The position numbers and the translations under genes are program-made. DNA of 64,000 nt from positions 2,434,001 to 2,498,000 of the forward strand of contig JARHVA010000667.1 of the NCBI GenBank assembly GCA_037957365.1, given 5' to 3'. Position 1 is the first letter of the stretch. Every line of letters begins with the position of its first letter. The notes below the pieces were generated by a model. The model was not told where the DNA came from. It did not search any database and worked only from the letters and a program-made list of their open reading frames with translations. This DNA comes from Torreya grandis. Taxonomy: Eukaryota; Streptophyta; Pinopsida; Cupressales; Taxaceae. This document shows, in pieces, positions 1-11,074 of this stretch.

Positions 1-860
1 GGTTAATATGTAATATTAAGAAGAAAGAAATTTCTCCCAGCATTGACATTTCAAGCTTAATATTCATAGCATCTGCAAACTCTCTACTAATATTGTCATT
101 GTTAGAACCAAATATTATGTCATCAACATAGACTACTACTAGTAATTGATGAGTGCCATATGTCTTGATATATAAATTATTATCAACTATCCCTCTTTTG
201 AAGCCTTGGCTCAATTGATACTTGTCTAACCTATCATACTAAACTCTAGGAGCTTGTTTAAGACCATATAAAGACTTCTTTAATTTGTAAACATAGTCTT
301 GATTATTTTTCATTAAAAAACCTTTAGGTGGCTCAATATAAATTTATTTATCTCAGTTGCCATTTAAAAATGTAGATTTCATGTCCATTTGGTAAACTTT
401 GAAACCTTTGAAGCTTGCATATGATATAAAGAGTCTAATTGCTTCCATTATTGCTTCAAGAGAAAATGTCTCATCAAAGCCTATCCCTTCAACTTAAGCA
501 TATCCTTTACACACTAGTCTGGCCTTATTTCTTGTGACCTCTCCTTTCTCATTCATCTTGATTCTGAAAACCCACTTAGTTCCTATCACATTTTTGTCTT
601 TTGGCCTAGGAACTAAATCCCATGTTTCATTTTTTACTATTTGATCAAGTTCTCATTTTATGGTAAATTTCCAATTGTCATCTTTGCTATCTTCTAAAAA
701 AGTTTTGTGTTCAATCCTAGATAAAAAAATTATGTCTTGTTGACTCTGATTGATCAACCTTCTCCTCCTAGTCTACAAACTATCATTCGCATCTCCAATA
801 ACTTGGAAAATTAGATAATCCTTCTTTATTCTCCTAGAAGGGGATTTAGTATCTTGTCTT
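1..860 (-). pseudogene. copia-1 reverse transcriptase domain (decayed)
   Basis: Minus-strand translation gives the copia RT landmarks in order: NKARLVCKGYA near 490-530, MDMKSTFLNGN near 360-390, YGLKQAPR at 245-268 and the catalytic YVDD at 119-130. The conserved Trp soon after KQAPR is now TAG (239-241), and the Gln after KGYA is TAA. RT copies the element RNA to cDNA. The catalytic box is intact but the frame is not, so this copy is inactive. The domain is cut by the window edge. Confidence 0.9.
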
Positions 861-869
861 TCTTCTTCC

Positions 870-1850
870 TCTTCATCATCTGATTGATCAAGTATGTTTT
901 CATTATTTGAAATAAGATTCTTAATAGTGTCAATTGTCTACAAGTTGGGCTTTTCGATGTCACCTGCCTCTTCAACTCTCATATTAGATCTTTCAATAAC
1001 CTTTGAAGTCTCTTATTAAAATATTTGTAAGTGAAAATTATGGAGGAATAACCCAAGAAGATGCCCTCATCAAATCTTGAGTCAAAATTTCTAAGATTTT
1101 ATTTATTCCTCTTGATAAAACACTTGATCCCAAACACTCTAAAGTGTTTGACATTAGATGCCCTATTTTTCCATTGCTCATATGGAGTCTAATCACCATT
1201 TTCTCTAACTTGGCATCTATTTAAGATATAAACAAAAGTATTGAAAGCCTCTTCCCAAAAACTAAATGAAAGTTTGGAATATTGAAGCATGGTTCTAGAA
1301 ATCTCTAGGATAGTTCTATTTTTCCTCTCAACTACCCCATTATGTTGGGGTGTTCTAGTAACAAAGTATTATCTTCCAATTCCTTGTTCCTCACAAAAGT
1401 CATCAAACTCATAATACCAAAATTCACCTCCTCTGTTTGATCTTACACACTTGATTTTTGATCCTTTTTCATTTTCAACAAGAGCTTTGAATGCTTTAAA
1501 TTTTCCAAAAGCTTTTGATTTCTCTTTAAGAAAAAATATCCAAGTCATTCTAGTGAAGTCATCAATTAATAAAATAAAGTAGTTATTGCCTTGAATGCCT
1601 TGAGTTCTCATAGGTCCACAAAGATCTATGTGGATCAACTCTAATGGTACTATGGTAGAGTGCTCCTTAGATTTGTATGTTATTTTGACTTGCTTTCCAT
1701 GAAGGCATGCCTTGCAGAGAGTATGAGGAATCTTAGTGATTTTAGGCATATGTCTTACTAGTCTTTTTGAACTAATCCTTACTAAATTATAAAAGTTCAA
1801 ATGCCCAAGTCTTCTATGCCAAATCCAACTTTCTTCTAATTGAGACATGA
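870..1850 (-). pseudogene. copia-1 integrase (GAG-pre-integrase and core, decayed)
   Basis: A 159-codon open stretch at 1369-1848 begins with the GAG-pre-integrase motif WHRRLGHLNF, followed by CKAC (the HHCC zinc-binding region) and the core strand HIDLCGPM. The canonical SDNGGEF box reads SNRGGEF (about 1417-1437), so the second catalytic Asp has become Asn. The C-terminal part (870-1360) is broken by stops but keeps WEEAFNT and FGIKCFIKRN, typical of the copia integrase tail. Integrase would insert the cDNA into the genome; this copy cannot be functional. Confidence 0.9.
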
Positions 1851-1854
1851 AGCA

Positions 1855-2300
1855 CTTTTATTTATTGGATTCATGGAAAAAATACAAGTTGTTATCTACC
1901 TTATGAATGTTTACAACTAATTTTTCAGACTTGGAACTTCTCACTTCACACCCTTTGTCATGAAAAGTCACAACATTTACTTGTTTACACATTCAGATAA
2001 CAATTAGAAGATTATGTTTTAGACCTTTTACATATAGAACATTTTTAGTTTTAGTATGACCATTATCCAAACTTATAAATCCTTTCCCAACTATGTTAGC
2101 AGAGTTTTCACCAAACCTTACTAAACTTTAATTGCATTTCTTGAGTGAAATGAACTTACTCTTGTCTCCTATTATATGACTTGAACATCCACTATCTATG
2201 TACCATTTCTCATTTTCATCCTCTTGAGTATGTAAAGCAGTTGGTACAAACATGGATTCTTCTTTTGAGTCTTGCTCCTTCTTTCTTTGATTCTTGGTTT
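1855..2300 (-). pseudogene. copia-1 protease region (decayed)
   Basis: Minus-strand translation gives KWYIDSGCSSHIIGDK, the retropepsin-type active-site context of copia proteases, with the DSG triad at 2188-2196 intact. Downstream residues such as GHTKTKNVLYVKGLKHNLL match the usual copia protease C-terminal half. At least one Gln or Trp position is a stop. The protease would cut the Gag-Pol polyprotein. Confidence 0.8.
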
Positions 2301-2446
2301 TGTCTTTCTTGAACCACTTGATGGTGACAATAAATTTAAAGTCCTTTTTCCAAAAGTACCTTTTACAATACTTGGCTATAAGTCCCTATTGATTGTAGTT
2401 ATAGTAGATAATCTCATTTATTCTCTTTAGAGAGTAAGTATAGTCC

Positions 2447-2518
2447 TTATATATGTGACCATATTCATTACAAGTATAACAGTGTACTTACTTGTAATGA
2501 ATATGGTCACATATATAA
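2447..2518. repeat. perfect 30-bp inverted repeat in copia-1 gag
   Basis: The arms are 2447-2476 and 2489-2518, each 30 bases and perfectly complementary, around a 12-base spacer. The left arm is the zinc-knuckle coding sequence of gag, so the right arm is an inverted copy of coding sequence and not a normal element feature. Confidence 0.9.
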
Positions 2519-2519
2519 A

Positions 2520-2690
2520 CTAACCTGATAAAAAAAACTAACCTCTTAACCCAAGACATCTCATCACATAGGTTAGTTTTTCTTATCAGGCTTAGCTATA
2601 GTTGAAAACATAACTATAGTTGTTTATGTTAATCACACATTTTGTTTGATCATCAATACCCAAGACATCTCATCCATAGATTCTTTCATA
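2520..2690. repeat. filler-like block made of copia-2 LTR pieces in both orientations
   Basis: 2520-2554 matches the copia-2 LTR (4242-4278) in direct orientation. 2571-2598 matches part of the same LTR segment inverted. The 17-base word beginning ACCCAAGACATC occurs directly at 2549-2565 and 2658-2674. A short hairpin (CTATAGTT and AACTATAG arms) lies at about 2595-2620. The mosaic looks like template-switching repair. Confidence 0.75.
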
Positions 2691-3078
2691 GAGTTGGATT
2701 TCTTCTCATTTTTAGATAAAAGAGCATCAATATAAGTCATAAATTTGCCTTCCAATTGATCCATTCTTTGATTTAAATTTGTATCAACCATAATGTGTAA
2801 TTTTTTTACTGTTGCTTCTATCATTCCTACTTGTGTCTTCACACTATCAATACTTTCAAGTATCTTATGACATATAGAGGAATTCAGATCTAAATTTTTA
2901 ATCCCTATCATGTTATTCAATCTTTCAAAATTTTCTTTTAGACATTCATTTTTTCCCTTGAACATTTGAGTTATGATAAAGCACATATTAGTTCACCTTG
3001 AAGAAAAATATTCAGCCTCTTTATCTTTCATTGGACCCATGATCACCTTCAAGTGATTAAACTTGCAATGAAGGTCCT

Positions 3079-3090
3079 ATTCTGATACCA
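3079..3090 (-). other. primer-binding site of copia-1
   Basis: On the minus strand this reads TGGTATCAGAAT, matching the initiator-Met tRNA complement TGGTATCAGAGC used by copia elements. It lies two bases inside the LTR end (CTAACA at about 3093) and fixes orientation and LTR boundary. Confidence 0.85.
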
Positions 3091-3092
3091 AT

Positions 3093-4079
3093 TGTTAGAG
3101 GTAAAATGACTGAGGGGGGATGAATCGATGATTCAAGATATTTCAAACTTCAAATGTAATTCTTTCAAACTCTTAATAAATGAATAGAAGCATTCATAAA
3201 GCATATAATATGTTCATAAAAATGAAAATCAAGATGATCCAAGATCACACATATTATATAAGATTTATGTGGGAAACCCTCTTAGGGAATAAAACCCACT
3301 CTCAAACTTGAAAACATATGGACTACTTGTCCTATAATATGATCACAAACATGAGACCTTTTAGTGAAGCACCCACTTCACAAGGAGTAACCACCCCTAA
3401 ATATGAACAAACACCCACTTTTTCTAGATGTTGAGCACCCATACAACACCTTATGAAATCCACAACTCTATAAATCTGATTGTAGATCAATCTGATTGGA
3501 GAAACAATGTTTAGCACCTCTCTTTCAGCTCATCACACACACTCAAACTTACTCATACAAGTAATACATTCAAACACCCCTTTAAATCACTCTAAGCTTT
3601 TTAGGTCATACTAAATCTACTTTGTACTTAAGTCCATCCACTAAGCACACTCTCTCTGATTTATTTCCTTCATCTCTATCTTTTTCTCTCTCAACACATT
3701 CACACACAAGTCTATAAACCATTGTCTTGGTCTCCACATTTTATAGAATCTTCATGAATATCAACATCTAGGTTGGCCATAATACTTTACGTAACCCTTA
3801 AGACATCTAACATGCTAACACATAGCTCAAATACATTTTCATAGGTTGGCCATAACATCTATGGGTCACACTTAAGTAGCTATACCTTTCAATTAGGCCT
3901 TAGTATTGTTTATAAGTCTCATGGAGACCTATTACCCATTTAACACTTCATCAAACAAAAATAATTACACAAGATCACTTTCAAATACATGGATCCACTC
4001 TATATGAGCTCTAATACATCTTTAAATGATTGCTTTCCCCAAAACACTCTTCTTCTAAATCATAATTTATTCAAATAAT
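3093..4079 (-). repeat. copia-1 5' LTR, part 1
   Basis: This begins TGTTAGAGG on the plus strand (CTAACA end on the minus strand) next to the primer site. It contains the C-run word CCCCCCTCAGT and a GGGTTTCCCAC-like segment seen near the end of related copia LTRs. It is cut at 4079 by insertion of copia-2 and resumes at 9466. No coding capacity. Confidence 0.65.
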
Positions 4080-4342
4080 TATTAGATTGATCACATAGAT
4101 TGAAAAGAGAATGATATTGTATAACATATTACACATTATCCAAACCATACATAAAGGCCTATTAAATAGGCAAAGAAAATAACCACTTGAGAATCATGGA
4201 AAGGGTAGGTGAAACAAACTATGTTGGCTACCATGAAATAGCTAAGCCTGATAAAAAAAACTAACCTCTTAACCCAAGTGGTTAAGGCAACTAACCATTA
4301 CCTTAGTCAATAACCCAAGGTATATACATAATTATGCTAACA
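4080..4342 (-). repeat. copia-2 3' LTR
   Basis: Direct repeat of 9198-9460 with exactly the same length. It ends GCTAACA on the plus strand and begins TATTAGA, where TGTTAGA would be canonical. A segment of this LTR recurs in scrambled form at 2520-2600. Confidence 0.9.
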
Positions 4343-4730
4343 CCCTCCATTAATGATAAAACCATAAATAAGACCAAGTTTATCATTAAATTTTATGAAC
4401 TTGTCTGCACCAAGTGGTTTGGTCATAATATCAGCTGTTTGTTCTATAGCAGGATAGTAGAAGAGACTGATGTCTTCATTTGAAACCAACTATAAGATGT
4501 AATGATGGTGAACCTTAATGTGTTTGGTTTGGGCATGAAATAATAGATTCTTCACCATTTTTAGAACACTCTGGTTGTCACAAAAAATTAGATTAGGCCT
4601 TGATGACTCAAACTGAAGATCCTCCAAGATTTTATTTATCCACATAGTCTCATAACCTACACTAACCATAACTTTATACTCTACTTCTATTAAAGATAAT
4701 GCCATTATATTTTATATTTTACTCTACCAT
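4343..4730 (-). pseudogene. copia-2 RNase H domain (decayed)
   Basis: The open frame 4490-4705 starts ALSLIEVEYKVMV, the copia RNase H context around the catalytic Glu. It continues IFCDNQS with the catalytic Asp, then KHIKVHHHYI, the usual terminal block. RNase H removes the RNA strand during reverse transcription. The remaining bases to 4343 are untranslated sequence running into the 3' LTR. Confidence 0.88.
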
Positions 4731-4739
4731 GAGAAAAAT

Positions 4740-5840
4740 CTTGAATCAAGAGTGAATACATAGCCTATTGTATATTTTCTTGAATCTACTAATCCTTACC
4801 AATCAGAGTCAGAATATCTTGAAAGCTCAAAATCTATAAACTTCTCATATAGTATGCCAAAGTCAAGAGTACTATTGACATATATAAATACCCATTTTTT
4901 AGCTAACCATTGTAATTTATATGGTTTAGACATGAAGTGAGATAGAAAAATCACTACAAAACAAATATCTGGTCTAGTGGTACTGAGGTAAATGAGACTA
5001 CCCACTAGCTGTTGATATATTATTTCATTAACTGAAGGTGAAGCAGTGTCAGTTGAAATTTTAACTTCAATTCCATAGGTGTCTGAGTTGGATTACAATC
5101 CATCATTCTAAACCTTTCCAACAATTTTTTAGCATACTTATTTTGTGACATGAATACAACACAATCACCTTGTTAAAAGTCAACACCTAAACAGTATTTT
5201 AGTAGTCCTAAGTTTGTCATGTTAAAAGTACAACAAATATTAGTCTTCATCTACTGAATGAGACTAACACTACTCCTAGTGATGGATATATCATCAACAT
5301 ATACAATGAAAATTAATATATCATCACCAAACACCTTTATATAGAGATTTGGTTAAGAGTTACACCTTTTGAGACTAGATTCCCGAAGGTATGTATCTAT
5401 CTTCATATATTAGGCTCGAGGAGCCTACTTAAGCCCATACAAGGACTTGATCAACCTATACACAAGATGTTCCTTACCAGGAACCTAAAAACCCTATGGC
5501 TAAACCATGTATACTTCCTCCTCCAAATCTCCATTTAAGAAAGCACTCTTGACATCCATTTGGTGCACTTGCCATCCAAACTGAGCAGAAATAGCAACAA
5601 TCAAATGAAAAGTTACCATCTTTGTAGTAGGAGAAAAAGTATCCTCATAATCAACCCCTTCCTCTTGTGCATATGCTTTTACAACAAGTTTGGATTTGTG
5701 TTTGTCTAGGGAACCATCTACTTTGCATTTTACCTTATAAATCCATTTACAACAAATGGATTTCTTTCTTGGTGGTAGCTCCATGATCTCCCAAGCCTTA
5801 TTTTTCATCAAGAAATCATCTTCCAATTGCATGGATGATT
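4740..5840 (-). pseudogene. copia-2 reverse transcriptase (decayed)
   Basis: The N-terminal block is open at 5500-5832 (WIYKVKCKVDGSLDKHKSKL, DYEDTFSPTTK, then QMDVKSAFLNGDLEEEVYM). The catalytic YVDD is intact at 5290-5301. The connection block GSLIYLSTTRPDICF lies in 4796-5005. Between these, stops and small frame changes separate the parts. The palm signatures place it clearly in copia. Confidence 0.9.
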
Positions 5841-6289
5841 CCCACTCATGCTTCCCTTTGGCCTCTGAAAAAGAATTAGGCTCAAATACATGTGAAACAA
5901 TAGTTGTTAGAGAAAAATTGTCATGCTCACCTCTATTACCAAACTACTTTCCTGATCTCAATCTTCTTCCTTCCATACCTTGAGATAAGTCTCCCTCCTT
6001 TAGTGCTTCAATTATGGAAGAATACCACTTTGGCTTCTTTGGTTGTTCTTGTGGAACTTCATAATGAATGCAACAATTCGCTCAATGGAATGTGATTACA
6101 TTGATGAACTAGAATCTTTCTCAAATTTCACATCACAACTTATAACAGAATCATTAAAAGAAAACAATGACTCAATATATGAAACTATACCAATTGTTGT
6201 GAAGTATGACATTTATTTATTTACTATGAAATCTCTATTTACCACAACTTTTTTAGTAGAAACATCAAATAATTTGTAGGCCTTTACAC

Positions 6290-7090
6290 TCACTTTACCC
6301 AATAAACATGTATGATTTACTTTTCACGTCCAAGTTACTTCTCTTTTGAATGGGAATAACTATAAAAGCTACACAACCAAAAATTTGAAAAACACTTACA
6401 TTTGGGGTTTGACCCGACCAAGCCTCCTCTAGAGTCATATTCTCCAATGATTTTATAGGAATTCTATTGAGGATGTACACCACTTTATTCACTACTTCTA
6501 CCCAATATCTATATAGGACATTTTAACTTTGGACCATATAACTAGTCATGACCTTCACCATCCTATTTTGCCTTTCCATAACTTCATTTTATTGTAGAGT
6601 GTAAGGGGTAGTGTACTATCTATGTATGCCTTTAGTGACACAAAAATACTTGAACTATTTTGAGATGAACTCACCCCCATTATCTGTTTTAAGAGATTTC
6701 ATTGATCATCCTGTCTATTTTTCAACCATAGATTTCCAAGTAAAGAAGTTAGAAAAATAATCAAATTTCTTTACTAGAAAGTATACCCACTTTTTCCTAG
6801 AGAAATCATCATCCAGTAACATAAAATAAAAGGCTCTAGAAGGGGTAGGTGTCTACATTAGACCATGCAAATCTGCATGTAGCATATCTAATACTCTTAG
6901 CTCTTGAAGTTTTACTAACATCAAATGAATGTCTAACTTCTTCCCCAAATGACATACAATACATACATGATGACTATCTTGAATAAAAGGAATCCCCTTA
7001 ACCATCTTAGTCTTGCTTAATGTAGTCAAATATTGGAAATTTAAATGCCCATACCTTTCATGCCATAGTGAATTTATGATATTAACCACT
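6290..7090 (-). pseudogene. copia-2 integrase (decayed)
   Basis: The GAG-pre-integrase block at 6853-7089 contains LWHERYGHLNF and CIVCHLGK (His and Cys ligands of the zinc domain) and MLHADLHGLM, the first core strand. The second catalytic region reads TDNGGEF intact at about 6669-6692. The C-terminal block YILNRIPIKSLENMTLEEAW, then FGCVAFIVIP, is open at 6295-6492. Stops lie between the blocks. The stretch 5840-6290 holds the broken link between integrase and RT. Confidence 0.9.
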
Positions 7091-7439
7091 GCAAGTGCAC
7101 TTTCCTTTGCCCTCTATAGATCTATAAGCTTAAATAAGCCTTTCCTACCAATCATAATAGCAATAATCTTATTATCTCTGGTAGTGACTAAACATTGTTG
7201 TCCTTGAAAATTTATAATAAAATTAGATTTTGAAGTGATCTCACTAATTGAAAGTAGTTTTTTGTTCATATCAGGCACATACCTAAAAATTTTAAATGTA
7301 TACCATACTGTACCATTAAAACTAATCTAAACATTACCATATCCCTTCACAAAATGAGTTTTACCATCTTCCAAAGATACAAATTCATTACTAGTGTCAT
7401 TTTCAATAAAATCTAAGTACTAATCCTTATGGCATGTAT

Positions 7440-7500
7440 AATGGTGAGATGCCCCTAAATCAAAGTACCAAGCTCAATTCACCACATAATTATCATTAGA
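7440..7500 (-). pseudogene. copia-2 protease active-site region (mutated)
   Basis: The minus strand encodes WYFDLGASHHYTCH where copia proteases have WYFDSGASxHxT. The catalytic DSG is therefore DLG, a single C-to-T change (TCA to TTA). The protease was disabled by the same kind of transition that made most of the stops. Confidence 0.75.
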
Positions 7501-7599
7501 ACCCATGAAATCAAAATCAATGGATGTTTCTTCACCTTCACCTTCAACTACATTCATATGATGAGCTTTCTTTCTATTGTTAGCCATATCTTATTATCT

Positions 7600-9180
7600 T
7601 TTCCTGTAATCTTTCTTAAGGTGACCAGGTTTCTTATAGTAAAAACATTTCCACTTAGATATCTTATTAGAACCACTTGTGAAGTTTTTGTTAGATGACT
7701 AGTAGTTTTACCAAACTATTTACCCTTTCCCTTGATGAAGAATGCACTCTCTATAGAAGTAGATGGCGATAACACTGCCTACTCTTGCTGTCTCTCCTTT
7801 TGTAATAACAATGTGGATAACTTTTCAAAGTCCAAAGTTTGTGTCTCAACAATCATGTGCAAGGAATCCAAAAATGACTCAAATGAAGGTGGAAAATTAT
7901 TCATAACCAAAGCAATCAAATCTTGTTCATAAATAGGCTTTTACAAAACCTTCAACTGATCACTAATGTCCTTGATATGTAACAAAAACTCAAAAATAGA
8001 GACACCTTCTTGCATCTTAGTAGAAAATAACAAATTTTTCAAAAACAATACCTAATTTCAAAAGCTTGATATTTAAAAGTAAGATTAGTCCACAAAGTTG
8101 ATGTAGTGGTCACATTATGACCTCTGAGATTAGATTATTTGCTACTGGTAGTTTTAATAACATAAGAGCCTCATGATGATGTTTATCATAGTCATCATAA
8201 CCAATGGTAGGAATTTTATCTTTACTAAGTACTATTTGATTAAAGTTATGATATTCACATATCATCAAAACCTTGTGACTCCAAAAAATAATTTCTTACC
8301 TATCAATTTTTGAGGATTTGGTAGTAACAGGTATTGAATACTAGTTATTTGACCTACTTTTTCATGAAAATAATTAAATAAAAAAATATATAACAACTTT
8401 TATAAAAATTCCTTCCACACATAGATTCTATAGTGACACTGAACAACTCTACCAATTTTTATCAATGAAATCAATACCATTTGCAAGATCTCAAATTTTA
8501 TTTCACTAAAACAATTAAATCAGAAAACCTAAAACTCTGATTTAAAAAATTCTTTCTCCATCCACATTCAAATAAAAAACCTAGAAAATGGTGAAATTTT
8601 TAACTTTATGGATGCTTCCATGATTATTAATCAGTGGTAGGTCCCCAATAACCCCTATTGGCTAAAGTTTTGATTTATTTCAATTAAAAAATTAAAAATA
8701 ATTGAAATAATAAAACTTTAGGTTAAAAATTTCATGAAAATAATCATCCAATCCAAAAATTGGCCTACTTATAAAACTTAAAGCACAAATTTTAAGCCCA
8801 TTTCTCAATCAAATTATAAACCATCTGCATCATTATTCAAATTAGGATTTAACTCACAGTTTAGAACTTTATTTCACTAAAAATGATCGAGATTTGATTT
8901 TTTGGCTCTCCCCTAAATTGTATGGCACCGTACATTGTATGACCAACCCATAAAAATAAATAGACACCTCAAACAATCTTAAATTGATTCCTCTAACCTC
9001 ATTTTGATCTTATTAGGTCTTTTGATCCTCTTGAGTAGTTTTCTAATCTTTTGGTTGAGTTTACAGAGTTTTATGATGTTTTCTCTTTCCTCTAACTCTC
9101 CATTGAGTTCATGAAGCTTCTCCCTAGTAAGACATCAACCTCTCTAGCTTTCATAGACCTCCACTCAAGCTCTATGAACC
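7600..9180 (-). pseudogene. copia-2 gag and leader (decayed)
   Basis: The zinc knuckle at 7606-7647 reads CFYYKKPGHLKKDY on the minus strand. The second and last Cys are both Tyr, so zinc binding is lost. From 7700 to about 8300 broken frames have the length and position of a copia gag (UBN2 type), but I could not trace one continuous frame. 8300-9180 shows no clear coding and should contain the gag start and leader. Confidence 0.6.
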
Positions 9181-9185
9181 ATGGA

Positions 9186-9197
9186 CTCTGAATACCA
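9186..9197 (-). other. primer-binding site of copia-2
   Basis: On the minus strand this reads TGGTATTCAGAG, the Met-tRNA complement with one inserted T. It touches the right LTR at 9198 and shows that this LTR is the 5' one. Confidence 0.85.
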
Positions 9198-9460
9198 TAT
9201 TAGATTAAGCACATAGATTTAAAATAGAATGAGATTGTATTACACAACACACATTATTTGAACCATACATAAAGGCCTATTAAATAAGTAAAGAAAAGAA
9301 CCACTTGAGAATCATGGAAAGGGTGGGTAAAATAAGCTACATTAGCTAGCATGAAATATATGAGCTTGATAAAATAAAATAACCTCTTAACCCAAGTGGT
9401 TAAGGTAACTAACCATTACCTTAGTCAATAACCCAAGGTAAATATATAATTATGTAAACA
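9198..9460 (-). repeat. copia-2 5' LTR
   Basis: 263 bp, direct repeat of 4080-4342, next to the primer site. Ends GTAAACA on the plus strand. The right flank ACAAT is the target duplication. Confidence 0.9.
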
Positions 9461-9465
9461 ACAAT

Positions 9466-10635
9466 ATTTTATACATAATAGCACCATGAATGAATAAATA
9501 TTCAACTTTGAAGTTCCATAACTTTGACTGTATAAAAATTCAAACCTTCTAACTAGATTATCTAGATGCATCTTGAAGTCTTATTTAACTTTGCTTTTTA
9601 CACCACCATGAAATTCATCTTGGATCAAAATATATAGCACAAAAATTGAACACTAGTTTTCCCTCATTAATTTGAATATTCAAATTGCAATGATCACTGA
9701 GCAAATGTTAAACATCAAGTAATTTAACCTAATATCATACTCTCTAAAAACTTTGGACAAATATAATCAGTTAATCTCTTTAGATTAGCTTGGTCTTTAC
9801 CTTGTAATGCTCAACATTGATCTTCAATTCGAGCTCCATGATTGTGCCACTTGGTAGCTCTACGTGCCTTCTGCACACATTAACTCTTTAAATTGACCCA
9901 CACCATTGATATCTATCTATACGAACACTTAAAAACCATTGATCTTCTATCCAAGCTTTTTGAATGTGACACATGTCACTAATGCATTTATTAGTTGACA
10001 TATTGACTTTTATGTGTGCCATTGTATCACAATCTATGATTTAACGTGTACCATTAGATTTACTGACTAGTTGACCTCAGATTTTAATGTAGTTAAACTT
10101 GACAGTCTCTAGCCCATCACAGTCTACAAGATCCACTTTGAAGGTTTATAAATTGAGCTAGAAAATACTTCCATATTCCAAATCTTTAGAGTACCTTCTT
10201 GGCACTATTTACATCTCCATGAAAACCTTTGACCTCAATTCAATTTTTGAGTACCTATATTAAATGCACAAACTTGCTTGTTCATTCATATCTGTATGTC
10301 ATGCAGTGATGGCCCAGTTTCCCTTATGCTATAAGATGCATGTTAATCATTCTAAAATATCACATGACACACCAAAAATTCATCAAGGCATCTATAGATG
10401 CCTCATAGCCTCTTCTTTGTCCTTACTAATCTACACATATGCCATATATTATTTAATCTATCAATTTGATCACTTTGTCATTAATACATTAACACCACAT
10501 GCTCTATTTGACATCAATGACAACCAAACATCAATGACCATGCTTAACAATATCCTCACTTTGTCATTAATGCATTAGCACCACATGCTCTCTTTGACAT
10601 CAATGACAACCAAACATCAATGACCATGCTCAACA
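9466..10635 (-). repeat. copia-1 5' LTR, part 2 (inferred)
   Basis: This is the continuation of the LTR that copia-2 interrupted. The minus strand starts TGTTGAGCATGG at 10635 and soon reads GTCATTGATGTCAAA, a word shared with the start of the copia LTR at 60578. The first 170 bases contain an 86-bp tandem duplication (10471-10556 and 10557-10635). No open frame here looks coding. Confidence 0.55.
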
Positions 10636-10637
10636 TA
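10471..10637. repeat. 86-bp tandem duplication
   Basis: Two adjacent copies begin CACTTTGTCATTAAT at 10471 and 10557. They differ at a few positions, mostly transitions. They cover the start of the copia-1 LTR. Confidence 0.9.
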
Positions 10638-10660
10638 ATTGACTTTTTTTAAAGTCAATT
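10637..10660. repeat. 24-base hairpin next to the copia-1 LTR end
   Basis: Arms AATTGACTTT (10637-10646) and AAAGTCAATT (10651-10660) with a TTTT loop form a perfect 10-bp stem. It could be a trace of a small element or chance in AT-rich DNA. Confidence 0.7.
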
Positions 10661-10878
10661 AATATAGACAATTATTAGTTAAGGTTTAATTAAGACTTAA
10701 AGGTCTTAATGGATCAAATATTTGAATATAGATCGAGCATTTCCTAATGGGTGGGGACCCTTAATCAATTAATAATAAAATAGAATAACATATATCAATG
10801 AATAAATAGATAAATCAAAGTTTAATAAAATTCCTATTTATATTAATACCATAATGCATATTTCCAAAAATTTACTTA

Positions 10879-10881
<3 letters not shown>

Positions 10882-10950
<69 letters not shown>
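10882..10950. repeat. (AT)n microsatellite
   Basis: An uninterrupted run of about 34 AT units. The reading frame with repeated Ile-Tyr over it is an artefact of the repeat. Confidence 0.98.
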
Positions 10951-10952
<2 letters not shown>

Positions 10953-11074
10953 AAAATTAAATCCTACTGTACATTCAAAACATCATCACCAAAACATCAA
11001 AATCTAAAAATCAAAGTATCAAATTTGAAAGTACAGAGTTCCACCAACTTAAAGTTCATCATGAAAATAAAAGT

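Larger units (their letters stand above)
2300..3040 (-). pseudogene. copia-1 gag (decayed, rearranged)
   Basis: The first ATG after the primer site is at 3040 and reads MGPMKDKEAEYFSSR before a stop. An open stretch at 2633-2986 encodes a Lys/Glu-rich, probably helical segment. The zinc knuckle is at 2440-2481 and reads CYTCNEYGHIYKDY, so the last Cys of CX2CX4HX4C is Tyr. The stretch 2447-2690 is scrambled (fold-back plus pieces of another LTR), so the middle of gag is not collinear with an intact element. Gag would package the RNA. Confidence 0.7.
4080..9460 (-). mobile_element. Ty1/copia element copia-2, complete but decayed
   Basis: The boundaries are two direct 263-bp LTRs (4080-4342 and 9198-9460). 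The primer site is next to the right LTR and there is a 5-bp target duplication, ATAAT at 4075-4079 and ACAAT at 9461-9465, one transition apart. By eye the LTRs differ at about 34 of 263 positions, mostly transitions, so the insertion is old. Internal order on the minus strand is gag, protease, integrase, RT, RNase H. The element sits inside the copia-1 LTR. Confidence 0.92.
1..10635 (-). mobile_element. Ty1/copia element copia-1, 5' part, with copia-2 nested in its LTR
   Basis: Read on the minus strand the order is 5' LTR (10635 down to 3093), primer site (3079-3090), gag, protease, integrase and reverse transcriptase. RNase H and the 3' LTR lie beyond the left edge. The order PR-INT-RT is diagnostic of copia. 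The LTR end reads CCCCCCTCAGT then CTAACA, like the solo LTR at 60578-61706. The opposite LTR end near 10635 carries GTCATTGATGTCAAA on the minus strand, also as in that solo LTR, so I infer the LTR runs from 3093 to about 10635 with copia-2 (4080-9460) inserted in it. All frames are broken. Confidence 0.75.

Noticed and set aside
3079..3090. tRNA-like words (TGGTATCAGA) here and at 9186, 44366 and 59556
   Set aside because: They are primer-binding sites next to LTR ends; no cloverleaf could be built around them.
10264..10578. 104-residue frame at the copia-1 LTR end
   Set aside because: It covers the 86-bp tandem duplication inside LTR sequence and has no motif.
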